Assembly (NCBI GenBank): GCA_005406025.1
Contig: BGZK01001301.1
Span: forward strand, 109,873 to 173,872
Reading direction: 5' to 3'
Source: Eumeta japonica
Taxonomy: Eukaryota > Arthropoda > Insecta > Lepidoptera > Psychidae
DNA: 64,000 nucleotides
Part shown: positions 51,756 through 63,129 of the stretch, in pieces
Position numbering within the stretch: position 1 is the stretch's first letter
Layout of the letters: each line of letters begins with the position of its first letter
Notes under the pieces: generated by a model
Database searches by the model: none
What the model saw: only the letters and a program-made list of their open reading frames with translations
What the model was told of the DNA's origin: nothing
Program-made: the position numbers and the translations under genes

Positions 51756-51975
51756 GTAGATACTTAAATACAGAGGTGTCGGTTACGGTAACGCTAACAG
51801 TGTCGCGAGTTCAATACTTTTTTCCCATCTCAAAAAATGCCAACATACATGTGTATCTATTGTACGTACATATACAATATATGTAGATACTTATATACAG
51901 AGGTGTCAGTTACGGTAACGGTGACAGTGTCGCGAGTTCAATGTTTTTTTCCCCATCTCATAAATGCCCAACGCG
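51756..51975. repeat. 127-bp tandem duplication
   Basis: The unit beginning GTAGATACTTAAATACAGAG (51756) recurs as GTAGATACTTATATACAGAG (51883), a 127-bp period. Both contain 'GTTACGGTAACG' and 'ACAGTGTCGCGAGTTCAAT'. A partial relative of the inter-unit part lies at 51660-51682. The two units differ at only a few positions. Confidence 0.85.
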
Positions 51976-53249
51976 CCTAAAGAAGTTTTTACTTCAAAAA
52001 TTTTAATTATAAAAGTCATATTCTTTTTTAAAGTAATATAGTTTCACCGTGATCGTATTTTGATTAAACGAGTATGTCATAGATGAACGTTTTAATCACG
52101 CTGAGAACTTTTTCCTTGTTTATCTGTAAACATTGTCGTGGGATTCCAAGACAGTATAACAGTTAGACGCTCGAGTACGTTGTATAGTTAGCATACGGTA
52201 CCAGTTCTGTAAAACGGTTACTGCAGTGTTATATTATTGTTATAATAAAGATTAACGTAATTTAAAACCTAAGAAAAAATAATGTTTTTTATAAATACGT
52301 AAAGCAATGAAATTCTCATTAAATATTATAATTACCATTAATTACGTATATTTTGTGTGAATAAACGAACGTGGCAATTTTATTGAATATTAACGATTAT
52401 ATAAACCTCGAAACGTTTCCGGTTTATTTGTATTGAACTATTATAGTCTATTGAACCGATCGAACGAGGTGAGTGGGGGTGAGAACGAATGCGAAAGTGA
52501 GAGCACTCGAAAGAAAGCTTGCAGTGCATTCTTATCATTCTCAAAAGAGACAGAACGAATGTTAAATTTGACTATATACGTTGCAATAACTGAAAATAAA
52601 AAAGAGGTCCTTTACCTTAGCCACCAAATTAAAATCTATAGATCAATAAACGGATCAATATTGCTCTTAGTATTAAATAGTCTGCGTTGAATTTTAAAAT
52701 ACATGGACAACGGTGAATAGATTAACGGACATTAACAGACAAAAGTAAGAAGAATCAAATTAATCCCGCAACGTAATGCAATAAGTGTAAACATTTGGAA
52801 TTAATCCCGTATGCAATAACCATAAACAAGTCGAGCTGTGCTATAGATATGTTTACGCATCGGACGAGCCAATCGACGTAGTCGGTTTGCGTTATACCTA
52901 TTCGCAAGTGAAAGCATGTTTGAAATACTTTTGGCGTATTACAGTAGATCGATTGTCGATTGGCAACCTTTAGAGTCTGGATTTATCGATTCCATCAAAA
53001 GTAAGTTCTAGGTGAACATTTAGACATAGACTCATGTTTGATGATTTCGTTATCATTTTTTAACGCTTCGCTGTGGATTACCTTCAAGCTTTCTCTACTT
53101 TCTACAATTTCTGCTATTATAATCATGTTTTTTTTTTTTAATAGAAATAATATTAATATTGTACACAGAATGCTGTCTATTTCAGCGCACGTTCTGATAA
53201 ATTTCCACCTCGATTATGCTCTGTGGGCGTTCAGAACTGGGTAACGTTC
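51976..53249. other. Noncoding, nothing recognised
   Basis: This is AT-rich DNA. The 85-codon frame at 52433-52690 has an acidic/basic start but no family resemblance. Confidence 0.5.
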
Positions 53250-53300
53250 TGGGCTGCGGGCCGCGGCGTCGGCGGTCGTGACGTCACCCGGCCGTGCCTT
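53250..53300. promoter_or_regulatory. GC-rich patch with CRE palindrome
   Basis: An exact TGACGTCA lies at 53279-53286 within GGGCCGCGGCGTCGGCGGTC-type sequence. It is the same bZIP-type element as in the 29.3 kb islet. Function is inferred. Confidence 0.35.
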
Positions 53301-53819
53301 GACATCTATTCTGTACTTCGTGCTTAGAGAACTGTCGTTTTCGATACTTCTGACAAAGTTCCGTTTCGAACGTGTTAGCTGATGATGTTGCAGTACGGTT
53401 GAATATTTCGATTGATGAATTATTGAAGAAGATTGCCAAATTGGGTCTCAGGTTTTATTAGGCAGAATAATTGTGAGGAATTTACGCACCATCATCGAGC
53501 CGGTTTTATTAACGTTAATTTACTAATAAAGAAATCAATAGTACAGATACCTGTAAGAAATCTAATTTACTAAATAAGATTCAATGATTAACAACAATTC
53601 TTCAATGACATAAATATAATATTTTAGAAGATATCACATGTTTCCTTGGAGAGTTGACATACGCAACGGAAACAATTATTTATAAATTATTTACAACATA
53701 TATATATATCGTATATCGAAGCTGATTCGTCAGGTGTCAAAGTTAGGACCTACGATAGAGCTGTAAGTCACGTCATGATGACGAGAATGAAATACATGGA
53801 ACTTCTTTTCCTTTCAGTT

Positions 53820-54070
53820 TCAGCATTCCTTTCGCGAGTGTCGGTCGAGTGTTGACAGAGGCCCGCTATTCTGCCGCTGCATGCGGGGGACTTCGAGTCA
53901 CGTAGTCTCGCATGACAATCGATCTACGTCTCGACTAACGGCGATGGGTGGCGCGGCGTCACACGAGCGCCCGCAGCAGCGCCGCTATTGTGATGGGCGC
54001 TTCTCTTTTATTTGTGCAAACGGTCGATACCTGTTACACTAGGTCGCCGCGTCCGCGCCGCGGAATATAA
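53820..54070. promoter_or_regulatory. CpG-rich islet
   Basis: A CpG-rich stretch (GCGCCCGCAGCAGCGCCGCT and CGCCGCGTCCGCGCCGCGG). A 33-codon plus frame from 53943 is open but unassignable. Confidence 0.3.
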
Positions 54071-57000
54071 ACGGAAACTTCTAGTGATCTACACATGTGT
54101 ATAATAAACCTGTAGAAACGTAGCGTCATTACAATAAAAATATTTGCAAAAGAAAAAACTGATTCCGGGCGATGTCAAGGAGTGTAGCAGAATAAATAAG
54201 AATATACTTTAAAAATTCGTCTGTTTGAACACGCTAAAATTCAAAATCACTTGATACTTATATCAATTTTCATGAGGTTTTCAAAGAAAATTTAAGCTTA
54301 ACTTGAAAAATAAATTTAATACGTAAAATGTAGTGGGTACAGCTAGTTGTTAACAATTTTATTTGGAGTTATCAAATGTAAGGTCGACAGGAGCAGCAAA
54401 ATCAATACTTCTTTAGATTTTTTTTTATAATTACGATTTGGATATCATGTTTTTCTAATTGGCAACCACTGTATGTGTATTTTGTAGACATGGATATTAT
54501 TTTATAAATTTGTTTTTTTTAGAAAAAGTCCAAAACACTAACCAATTTTATTATGGTTCTTCTCTTTTAAATATCTATACGTAAATAATTTATTATTGCC
54601 AATGCAATCGTGTAAATTTATTTGTAATTAAAAAAAGGTTCGATTGCTGTAAGATCTGGAATGTACAATGTATAAAGGATCTCGTGAATTAATGTCGGTT
54701 TTGCAATTTATTGCGCAACACGCAGATTGATGATAGTTCTCGCCGAGCGGAGGGCTTGCGTAGTACCTAGTTAACAAGGGAATCGTATTTAGGATTCAAG
54801 ATTGTTCTACATGCAATGTCTAGACTTTTTTCTTCAGCGTAGGTTGCGCTAATTGTACCACAGTCTAAAAATGAGTTCCAGAAAGTCTAAGGGCCTCTTC
54901 CATCATCTCGTTCTAAACAAACTTTTAACAAAATCACTTTTAAAATTAGTTTTGCGCAGTGATTTAAAAAAATTTCATTAATTATATTAACATATATTTT
55001 ATATAAAAATTGTATTTAATTAAATAAAACATATTAAGCTCGAAAAATTAATGTCGTCAAAATAAATCTGTAGGCGCGCCGCCCGCAGAACAACCTGCAC
55101 GGCCGCTGACCCACAGACCTTAAAGAATCCGGTGCTGGAAGTTCGCCGACCCCGAAATTAATGGGGGTCATTTTGATGCTCCGTATGGCCAGCTCGCCGG
55201 ATTTCCATAGAAATATCTACTTATTAAAAAAGTATTTTATGGAAGGTATCCATGGGTCAAAACAACTCGCTTTCTATTTTCAACATTGATAGTTTTATAG
55301 ATACAATAAAATAAAATAAAATAAAATCACGAAAAGGAGTAACCGAGAGCACTACCTACTGATAGGTATTTTACAAAATATTCTAATTTGATTTAAACTA
55401 TGAAAATCCGCTAAAACGTGATAAACCTGCATGTAAAATCATTTTAATACCTCAATATTCTAATTTATTTGTTTCGTGGTTCGTCATAGAAAATTTCACA
55501 GGGTATTTATCTTAACTGATTCAAATTTTTGTAATCTTACTGCTAAGCAACGAATGTCCTCCCACAATTTTATGTCAGATTGAGGGGTATTGGCTTATGC
55601 TCTCCATGCTGGTCCAGGTCCATTTTGGGATTATTGACAACCACTGTCACCAAAGAGGTGACAACATCTTGAGCCAATGGCTTACTTACACTTTAAAGCA
55701 CAAGCATGTGACTTGCTTTGAGTTGAATTAAAATTTATTGGTCAATAATTTTGCTATGGCTAGAAGATAGATTCCGTTACCTTCTGTTTTAAATTAAATG
55801 GGTAGACCACTTCAGTCCCATCGCTCAAAAAAAATCAATCATCTTAAAAATAGAATCATGACAGACATGTTTTCAGTTTGTGTTGTAGTAGATTTTTCAT
55901 TAATTTAGGATATAGCAAATAGTTATGTTAATTGTTAATATATCTCAAATTGTATATGTAAAGAAGATTAAACTTTTTTAGTAATGATTTAAGATCAAAT
56001 CTTGAATAAATTAAAATTATCTTCTAATTAATAATAAAAGAGAGTACAATGAATCAAAGAAAATAGATAACAATACATTAAAAAATATAAAGAAAGTAAG
56101 TCAAGTATGTATGTGATAAAACTACTTCATTATGTTCTGCAATGGAAATGATGCGGTGAACTTTTAATATGTGTAACAGACACATGCAAAAATATTTTTC
56201 TATTCTTAAAAAATATATATTTCAGTCGTGTTATACATATAATATTGTCATTAAAATTTTTGAATAAGATAAGATAGAGTAATCAGTTGTAACCCTTGTC
56301 AAAATATTTATATTATAACATGTCTATAAACATTCTAATTTTACGCATATTAAAAATACCTACAATATACTCTAACAGTGCAATCACCAAAGATAAATTC
56401 CATTACGTTATAATAAATTAGCCTGAAATACATAAGCACACTGGTTTCAATTTATCAAGCTACGCATACTTAAGATGTGATTACGGCATTGTGTGCATCT
56501 ATAGTAATTAGCTTTAAGATGTCCTTGGTATTGTCAGCACTTGACATTATACATTTTGGGCAATGCTATAATGAATTATTGCATGTCCTTAAATAATTAG
56601 TATATATTTATACAGGTTAGTTCACTTTTTTCATGTTGTAAAAAGAGTACATTAAAGATGGATATGAAGTTCATTGATAACATTGAATATAATACAAAAA
56701 GTTGTATATCTAAGTTGAAAGAGCTTCCTTATTTATCGAATGTTTCCTAACTTTTAATCAAAAGTTTGCAGAAAGTTTTTCAATTAATATTACTTAAGTT
56801 TATTAATGTTTTTCTTATACATTTGACTTATTATTCAAAATTATTATTAAATTAAAACAAACCATTTCACTTTCAAACCAGATTTTGAGTAAGTCATAAA
56901 GCACTTATATTCACTTTATTTATTTAAAAGGCTTTTTTTATTTAAAAGATGAATTAATTAGAAACAAGGAACAATAGCTTAGTAGGCATCTAATTTGTTT

Positions 57001-58660
57001 TAAATTATGTAATATGATATTTATTCATCTATTAAAAGTAAAATGAGATTTATAAATTAGAACAAATAGAACAATATCCTGGTAATTTTTGATGAGAATA
57101 AAACAGTCTCCGTCTCCGTTCAGTCCAAAATTATCACATGTGCTCAAAACTATAAATAGGTACCCGTATTGCCCTGGAAATGATAAGAATGAAGCGAGTA
57201 TAGAAATTACAAAGTAATTCCTGAAGCCAGTTGGCTCCTCAGCAATGTAAACATGGAAGAGGCATAGGTATTACGATTACTATGCGCCGGTTCCAAACTA
57301 GTGCACCGAAGAACAGGTGCCTTATTTTATTACGACTTATGGTTCATCAGTTGGGTAATAGTTCCACAGGTGGTCAAATTTGAACTTACGCGGTTATTCT
57401 ACTTTCTATTTCCATACCATTAGCCTTACCATTCATTCCATTTTACATTCCATTATACACTGTTCATTACAACACCTGATGCCTTTCACAACTGGTCCAC
57501 GTCAAATTGAAATCGCGCTCGTTTCGGAACGGAATGTAACTCTAGCGGTTCTATTTGCAAGTTCGTGTAAAATATACTCTAGTACAGATGGCGCTAAAAA
57601 ACTATACTCTAAAAACTTCATATTTTTGTTAATAGATGATGCTTTTGCATTTTTCGTAATAGGTTTTCCAATACATTAAATAATAAATAGATAATAGATT
57701 TATATGTTGCATTTAGAATCTAAATTTTAGATAATTGAGGACGACGACGATGTATGACGATTATCAATGTAGATATATAGATATACACTAGTTACATGCT
57801 CAAAAAAACTAAGACGAAAAGTAAAAAATGTTCGAATCGAGTATAGATCAAAGGTATGACAAACAACGACATTACAGTATAGTAACACTAGTTAATGCAC
57901 GCTATTAATTCTTAGCATGTATTCCATATTTTTTAAAATATTTGAACTTAAATTCACTAGCGTTACATATCGCATCTTGTTGCGGCATATATAAGACGTG
58001 TTTAAGCTATAACTACTTTGATTTCGATTAGACTCTACTTTCGCTTTTTAGAAATGCACAGGACAGGAGTGTTAATCTGCCTATTCTGTCTTGAAAAGTT
58101 TGTGCACATCTCTGGGATATATCCGTAATACATTCATTTTTTGAGAAATATAATAACACATACATAGTCCTTAGAAATCAACAATTGATTTATGTAGCCA
58201 CTTATAAAATAATTATTATTAATTTTAAGGATATGTAACATTAAATTATACTCATCTTTATTTCATGACCAAAATTAACGATGTCAATTCAGCGAAAATG
58301 AAAAACTAAATGTTCTTTTTTTTTAATTTAGTTTTAATTTTTTCTTTAATATGTGTTTTATGTTCTTCACAATCCAGTTTTAAGGGTTAAGCTGCTCTTT
58401 TTTTTCTAATATTATAAACATTCTGTCATATTAACAATATGTATATGGTAATACTTCTCTATGAAAACAGAATTCGTAACCATGGTAACTACATAAATCT
58501 GTCACAGTCACAGCATATCAGTCACAAACTATACTATATTTTAAGGTATAGACGAGAAACTCACGTTTTGACAGATTATTTCTCCTGTCCCACGTAGAGA
58601 TGGCGCTTGACGGATATAGCGGGAAAATTTAAATCGCTTAGGTCTTACAATTTTAATTTT
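54071..58660. other. AT-rich noncoding DNA
   Basis: This contains an (AATAA)n microsatellite (55305-55327), a GC-rich patch near 55070-55200, and a possible LINE 3' remnant near 55555-55700 sharing 'CCTCCCACAAT' and 'CAGATTGA' with 39507-39545. From about 55.2 kb CpG-rich islets disappear. The 99-codon frame at 57380-57679 is not convincing. Confidence 0.5.
55305..55327. repeat. (AATAA)n microsatellite
   Basis: Four or more head-to-tail AATAA-type pentamers. Confidence 0.9.
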
Positions 58661-58666
58661 TTTCTA

Positions 58667-58779
58667 CAGTTCTCAGAAGTTCCTATTCTCAACTAACCAC
58701 CAGTTAAAATAATGGAAATAACATAGGATTTCCAATTTTTTAGCTGGTGATTAATCGACAAAAGGAACTTCTGAAACTG
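58667..58779. repeat. Imperfect inverted repeat, MITE-like
   Basis: Left arm 58667-58707 (CAGTTCTCAGAAGTTCCTAT...) and right arm 58740-58779 pair over about 40 bases with scattered mismatches, separated by about 32 bp. There is no open frame inside. It could be a small MITE or a regulatory hairpin. Confidence 0.6.
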
Positions 58780-61532
58780 CACATTTATTTTATTATTTTG
58801 GCCTTAGACCCAGTTAAGATTAATAACTAAAAACATAAATGAAACAATTTTTCAATATTGTTTTTATTTAAAACTTTATTGTACACACTGTTTAGGGAAA
58901 TTTAATTGGACAACATAAATATAAATGATTTTATTTAATTTTTCGACCTAAATAAAGACAAAAAGATATTAATACATTAAAATAAAATAATAATACATTT
59001 AGCATTAGACACATCTTTGATATAAAAATTAATAACTAGAAGTACATTATTCTTAAAACAAATTTCATATTTCCAAAATTTCAATAAAAAAAGAACAGTT
59101 AAAATAAATGTTATTTAATGTTTAGGGACAATGTCTAATAATGGTATCATATATATATAACCTATGTCAGTATTATGAATATATTTGAATGTAAACTTTG
59201 TTTTTTTAGCAGTTCAATATTTTATATTATATTACTTCTCCAGAAAAATAATGGAAGAAATATGAAGTATTTTTATTAATTTCTGTAATTGAATCTCTTC
59301 AAATATTGCTGCTATGTATTATTATTTTGATTCAAAAGTATTGATACTACAAAGGTCACTAATGTCAAATATTAAGACAGAACAGTTAGTACCTATCAAT
59401 AGTCTACCATAAAAATAAGGGTCATTTATAGATCATTAATCATGTAGATTTCTCTGATGTATTTTTAATGTCGATCCCATAGTCCTAAATGTTAAAGTAC
59501 TACAAAGACAACTTAATGGCTTAGGTTGCAGCAGAATTTTCTAGTTTTGAAATAAAAAACTTATAATAATTTTATTATGCTTCTACTTAGAAGCACTTTT
59601 GATGAATATATATGTGAAAATGATCAATAAAACATGTATTAAAGTGTGTTAACAATGTACATGAGCTTGTGAACCAATTCTATCACAACACTGCTTCTAC
59701 ATATTTGTGGAACTAAATTTTTAGTTATTAAGTTGACATTCTTTTTATTCTAATAAGTACTAATGATAAATTTGTTTTTAATCAATTTTGACTTTGTTAC
59801 CATGTTACCTAATTTTGTAGTATCTTACTTTAATATTAGGTGTAACACTAACTTACAGCAATGCCATTATACTTTCCACCTTCATTAATTTCCATATATA
59901 TTAAAATTTAATTCATGTACATGTCTCAAAGATTAGTTGTATTTGTTAAATTATTGACTGACCATATAAACCTTCAGCTGTGTTACTAAAATCACAATTC
60001 TAAGCCTCACCCATCTAGGTACTGATGTTTGTTTCCCCAAGCTCTGTATAATACAGAGCAATACATGAGTATACAAGCGACAAAGAATTTAATTTTGTAT
60101 AATGTGGGAGTAGCTACCAGCAAATACATTATAAAACCTTTGCGTGTTTTCATGACAATCTGTTCACCTTGCATTAATTCAGTTAGTTTCAGGTTTGTGT
60201 CCACAGGGGTGAAGCTACAGCAAAATTTGTACAATATACAGTAATGTGATTCCATGATAAACTACAAGTGCCAAATTTTACACCATTTGGAAACCTGATT
60301 TATATTCATACATAAAATCAATAAATAATTTTACACAAGGTTTAAATAATGCATGATATAATTATAATCATCTTATCACTTTTAGTTTCTGAATCTAACA
60401 ACTTATGTTTTCCTAGATTTTATTAAAATATAACAACAAAAATTAAAAACAAGAATGATTTGAACTTTATGTTTAAAAACGAATTTTAATAATTTTCAAG
60501 CCATTTCACAATATACTTTTAAGAACTGAGAAGTAATCGAATCACAAGGATATCAGCTACTTTCGGCTGACTTTTGACTTTGTAATATGCACTAGCGAGT
60601 TTTTCTTTTGCACTATCCATATGATCCTACAAGTTCAAGAATGTTTCTAAATTCATTCCCAGGAAAACTTAAGTATTTTTAATTGGAATTTGAGAAACAC
60701 TCAATGAGCATTATGAAAATAATATATAATAATGAAATATAAGATGCAAATATTGACCATTTTAAAAAATACCACATTGCTCCATCTAAATTTGATATGA
60801 AACTCATTTTTTACTTTTCTTTTCATAATAATTAAAAGCTTGTAACTTTAAACATTTTCATCAAAAGTTAAATACTTACCATTTAATAATTTTTTAATTT
60901 TTCTTTATGGCTATCACATGTTAAAAAACAACAATCAGTAGACAGATCTACAAATAATTTGATCTTGTAATCAATTTGATCAGTAAACGCACATGATTTT
61001 AAAACTTTTGTTTTACATTTGTAGCCTGCAACATAACTTTTGTTTGGCATTGTAAATAATATTACTGTCATTTTATACCTTATTATTTGATAATAAATTT
61101 AATAATGGCTCTATATTCACATCACCACCATGTACCTTTTAACCCCTTCTGCTATTAAACATTGTAATGGAAAGAATATCTTATTTTCATCATCTTCACA
61201 ATTTGCATTTGTAGATATTTGCTATGTTATACAATTCACCAACAGTGCTTTATATGTTTTTCTAATTGGCTACATGTTGGGGATGTATTTCTATAGCCCT
61301 GACTTCTAATAAAAAAAATTCACAGTGGATCTTGATTAAAGTCAACAAACTTCATATTTTTCTTTTTATGCAAGTATTTAAACATGTCTGCATGGTATAC
61401 AAATTATGTATTCAATTTTGAATGATGGAACTTGCAGATAATCGATTTTATCATTCTTTTCTTTTCAATATACCTCATAGATTTTAATACAGGCAATGTT
61501 TCGCTACACAATTTGAAGTGAGGAGAATAGAG
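58780..61532. other. AT-rich noncoding DNA downstream of the THAP gene
   Basis: ATTAAA-type polyadenylation hexamers on the minus strand (for example near 61476-61481) could serve the THAP gene. A minus-strand frame at 60883-61071 contains SYVAGYKCKTKVLKSC, vaguely like late P-element transposase text, but it is AT-rich and unconnected. Confidence 0.5.
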
Positions 61533-61659
61533 TTACAGAGAACCTTTATATATTTTAGACGAATCACTGCAGCTATGTCCATTATAGGAGTCAAACAGTC
61601 TGTCAAAGATTAATAACAAATCTGCAGTATCCAAACACTCTTCGGGAGTAAATTGTGAT
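61533..61659 (-). CDS. THAP gene exon 3: P-transposase-like tail and stop
   Basis: After the acceptor TTTTTCAG, one base completes a Leu codon and 41 codons follow, starting SQFTPEECLDTADLLLIFDR, then TAA at 61533-61535. The motif match to P/THAP9 transposases is by eye. The abrupt end after KGSL falls in the middle of the usual family sequence. Confidence 0.65.
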
Positions 61660-63129
61660 CTGAAAAATTAAAATATAAATTGAAACATCTGTTGTAACAA
61701 AAAATTAAAGAACAAGACTTATTACTATTAAGATAGATACTTTAACAATTCTGCTGTATACAGTACTCATGAAAAATTTTGTTGTAACAAAACCACACTG
61801 TTAACCAAACCATACATTTAAATACTCTAGTTCAAGTAATGTATAAACTTAAAAGCAATTCACACAATCAAAATTGCTACATCCAGGAACATGAATAGCA
61901 TCTTGTAAAGCTGTAATTTTTGTACTTATTTAATGGAGTATGTGAAGGAAAGTTTTTAAAAGACAGATAGCTGCAAACTTTTCAATAAATTATCAATTTT
62001 AAACATGGTTTTCAACATTTTTAATTGTGAAAAGCCCAATATTAAAAGATATAAATTGTTATTTTTCCTATCCCATTAAATCAGATTAAATTTCTTATGA
62101 TGGTTTTATATTAATAAAACGAATTGCAATAATGTATTAAAAATAAGCACCTCAAAACTGACAGTATATCATACTAATGTAAAGCTAAAAGTTCATGTAG
62201 GAATCCCTGAGCCAAGTAAGCATGGCATAGCTGCAATTTTGTTACACAACTTACTCAACGCTTATTTAATTGTGAAATTAATTAGCTACCTAAACAAATC
62301 TTTAGATAAAGCTCAAAGGAATAAGTCAAATGCAGATTAAAAGTAGTGATTTCTTATTTGTCAATAGATATAGCATAATTAAGTATTAGTAAATTTCTTA
62401 AAAAAAAATGGTGAACATCTTTTAATGCTAAATAATATAACAATCCTTTAAGGAATGTTTATTTAAATTATTTATTATCATCTGTTTCTAAAGACCTACC
62501 ATATAACACTTAAGAAATAATTTGGACTTAGTTACTTGGTGCAATAGCAAAAATGGGCAAAATAAAGGTGAGATTAAACAACAATAAAATTGACCAATTC
62601 TTACTAAATTTTAAAATTTAATTTGTTTTCTCGTATTTGATTTCTTCTTTTAACCCTTTGAAGTTTAAACTCATTAAAATATTTTCCCAAAATTCTAAGT
62701 TAATAGCACTCCTTATTCTTACAATTTAAATCACTATGAAATTAAATGCCAATTATGCTTACACAATTTTAAAGATGGTAATGCTGTTTTGCTTAATCTC
62801 TTGGAATGCGAATGAAAATATCGTTTTTCGAAATGTTGATCACATGTACTATAGTTGTCGTAAACATAATCTTCAACATTTTCTTTTCTTACACCAACAA
62901 TCTTCACCCAATCGGTAAATCTATCCAAACTTGAGTATTTTAGTTTTGGAAAACGATATATCTGGAAAAATTTTAAGGTTATGCCTGAGTACTTAGTAAA
63001 TGCTAAGTCATTTTATATATTTTACCTCTAACAGTATAGTAAAAATTAAACATTCCTATCTTAACCATACTGTATTATTTACTTACCAAATTTTTTACAT
63101 TCAAAAATACAACGTCGACGTTGAGGCAT
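61533..63129 (-). CDS. THAP zinc-finger protein with P-transposase-like tail, three exons
   Basis: Splicing 63129-63087, 62984-62765 and 61659-61533 gives 390 bases, a continuous 129-residue protein plus stop. Residues 1-90 form a full THAP domain: C-x3-C (CIFEC), FP (YRFPK), the conserved W (FTDWVK), C-x2-H-F (STCDQHF), and LSKTALPSL as the AVPTIF-like end. THAP domains bind DNA through this C2CH zinc site. The tail (TADLLLIFDRLFDSYNG, then KIYKGSL) resembles the late 'FDxLFDxxN...KgfkaPL' motif of P-element and THAP9 transposases. The roughly 400-residue catalytic core normally in between is absent. The exon borders were chosen by phase: alternative sites 2 and 23 bases away break the frame. 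It may be a domesticated or internally deleted P-like derivative acting as a DNA-binding protein. Confidence 0.7.
61660..62764 (-). other. Intron of the THAP gene
   Basis: This is 1.1 kb of AT-rich DNA between donor GTGTAA and acceptor TTTTTCAG. No transposase-core exon could be read in it, though a very short exon cannot be excluded. Confidence 0.55.
62765..62984 (-). CDS. THAP gene exon 2: main THAP domain
   Basis: It encodes ITLKFFQIYRFPKLKYSSLD through TDWVKIVGVRKENVEDYVYD to RLSKTALPSLK. Two acceptors are available, AG before 62984 and AG before 62961. Only the former keeps exon 1 in frame and also supplies the hydrophobic strand expected before FP. At the 3' end GTGTAA (used here) and GTAAGC two bases on compete. 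Confidence 0.8.
62985..63086 (-). other. Short first intron of the THAP gene
   Basis: A 102-bp intron with consensus donor GTAAGT (63081-63086) and acceptor CTCAG. Confidence 0.75.
63087..63129 (-). CDS. THAP gene exon 1: start and first zinc ligands
   Basis: ATG at 63127-63129 opens MPQRRRCIFECKKF, which holds the first two Cys ligands, and one base of a Gly codon. THAP proteins typically start within a few residues of the first Cys, which supports this start. The donor is a perfect GTAAGT. Confidence 0.8.

Noticed and set aside
60883..61071. Minus-strand frame with YVAGY-like text, possible P-transposase end
   Set aside because: It lies after the stop of the THAP gene, is AT-rich, and no splice path in frame connects it. 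The similarity is too short.
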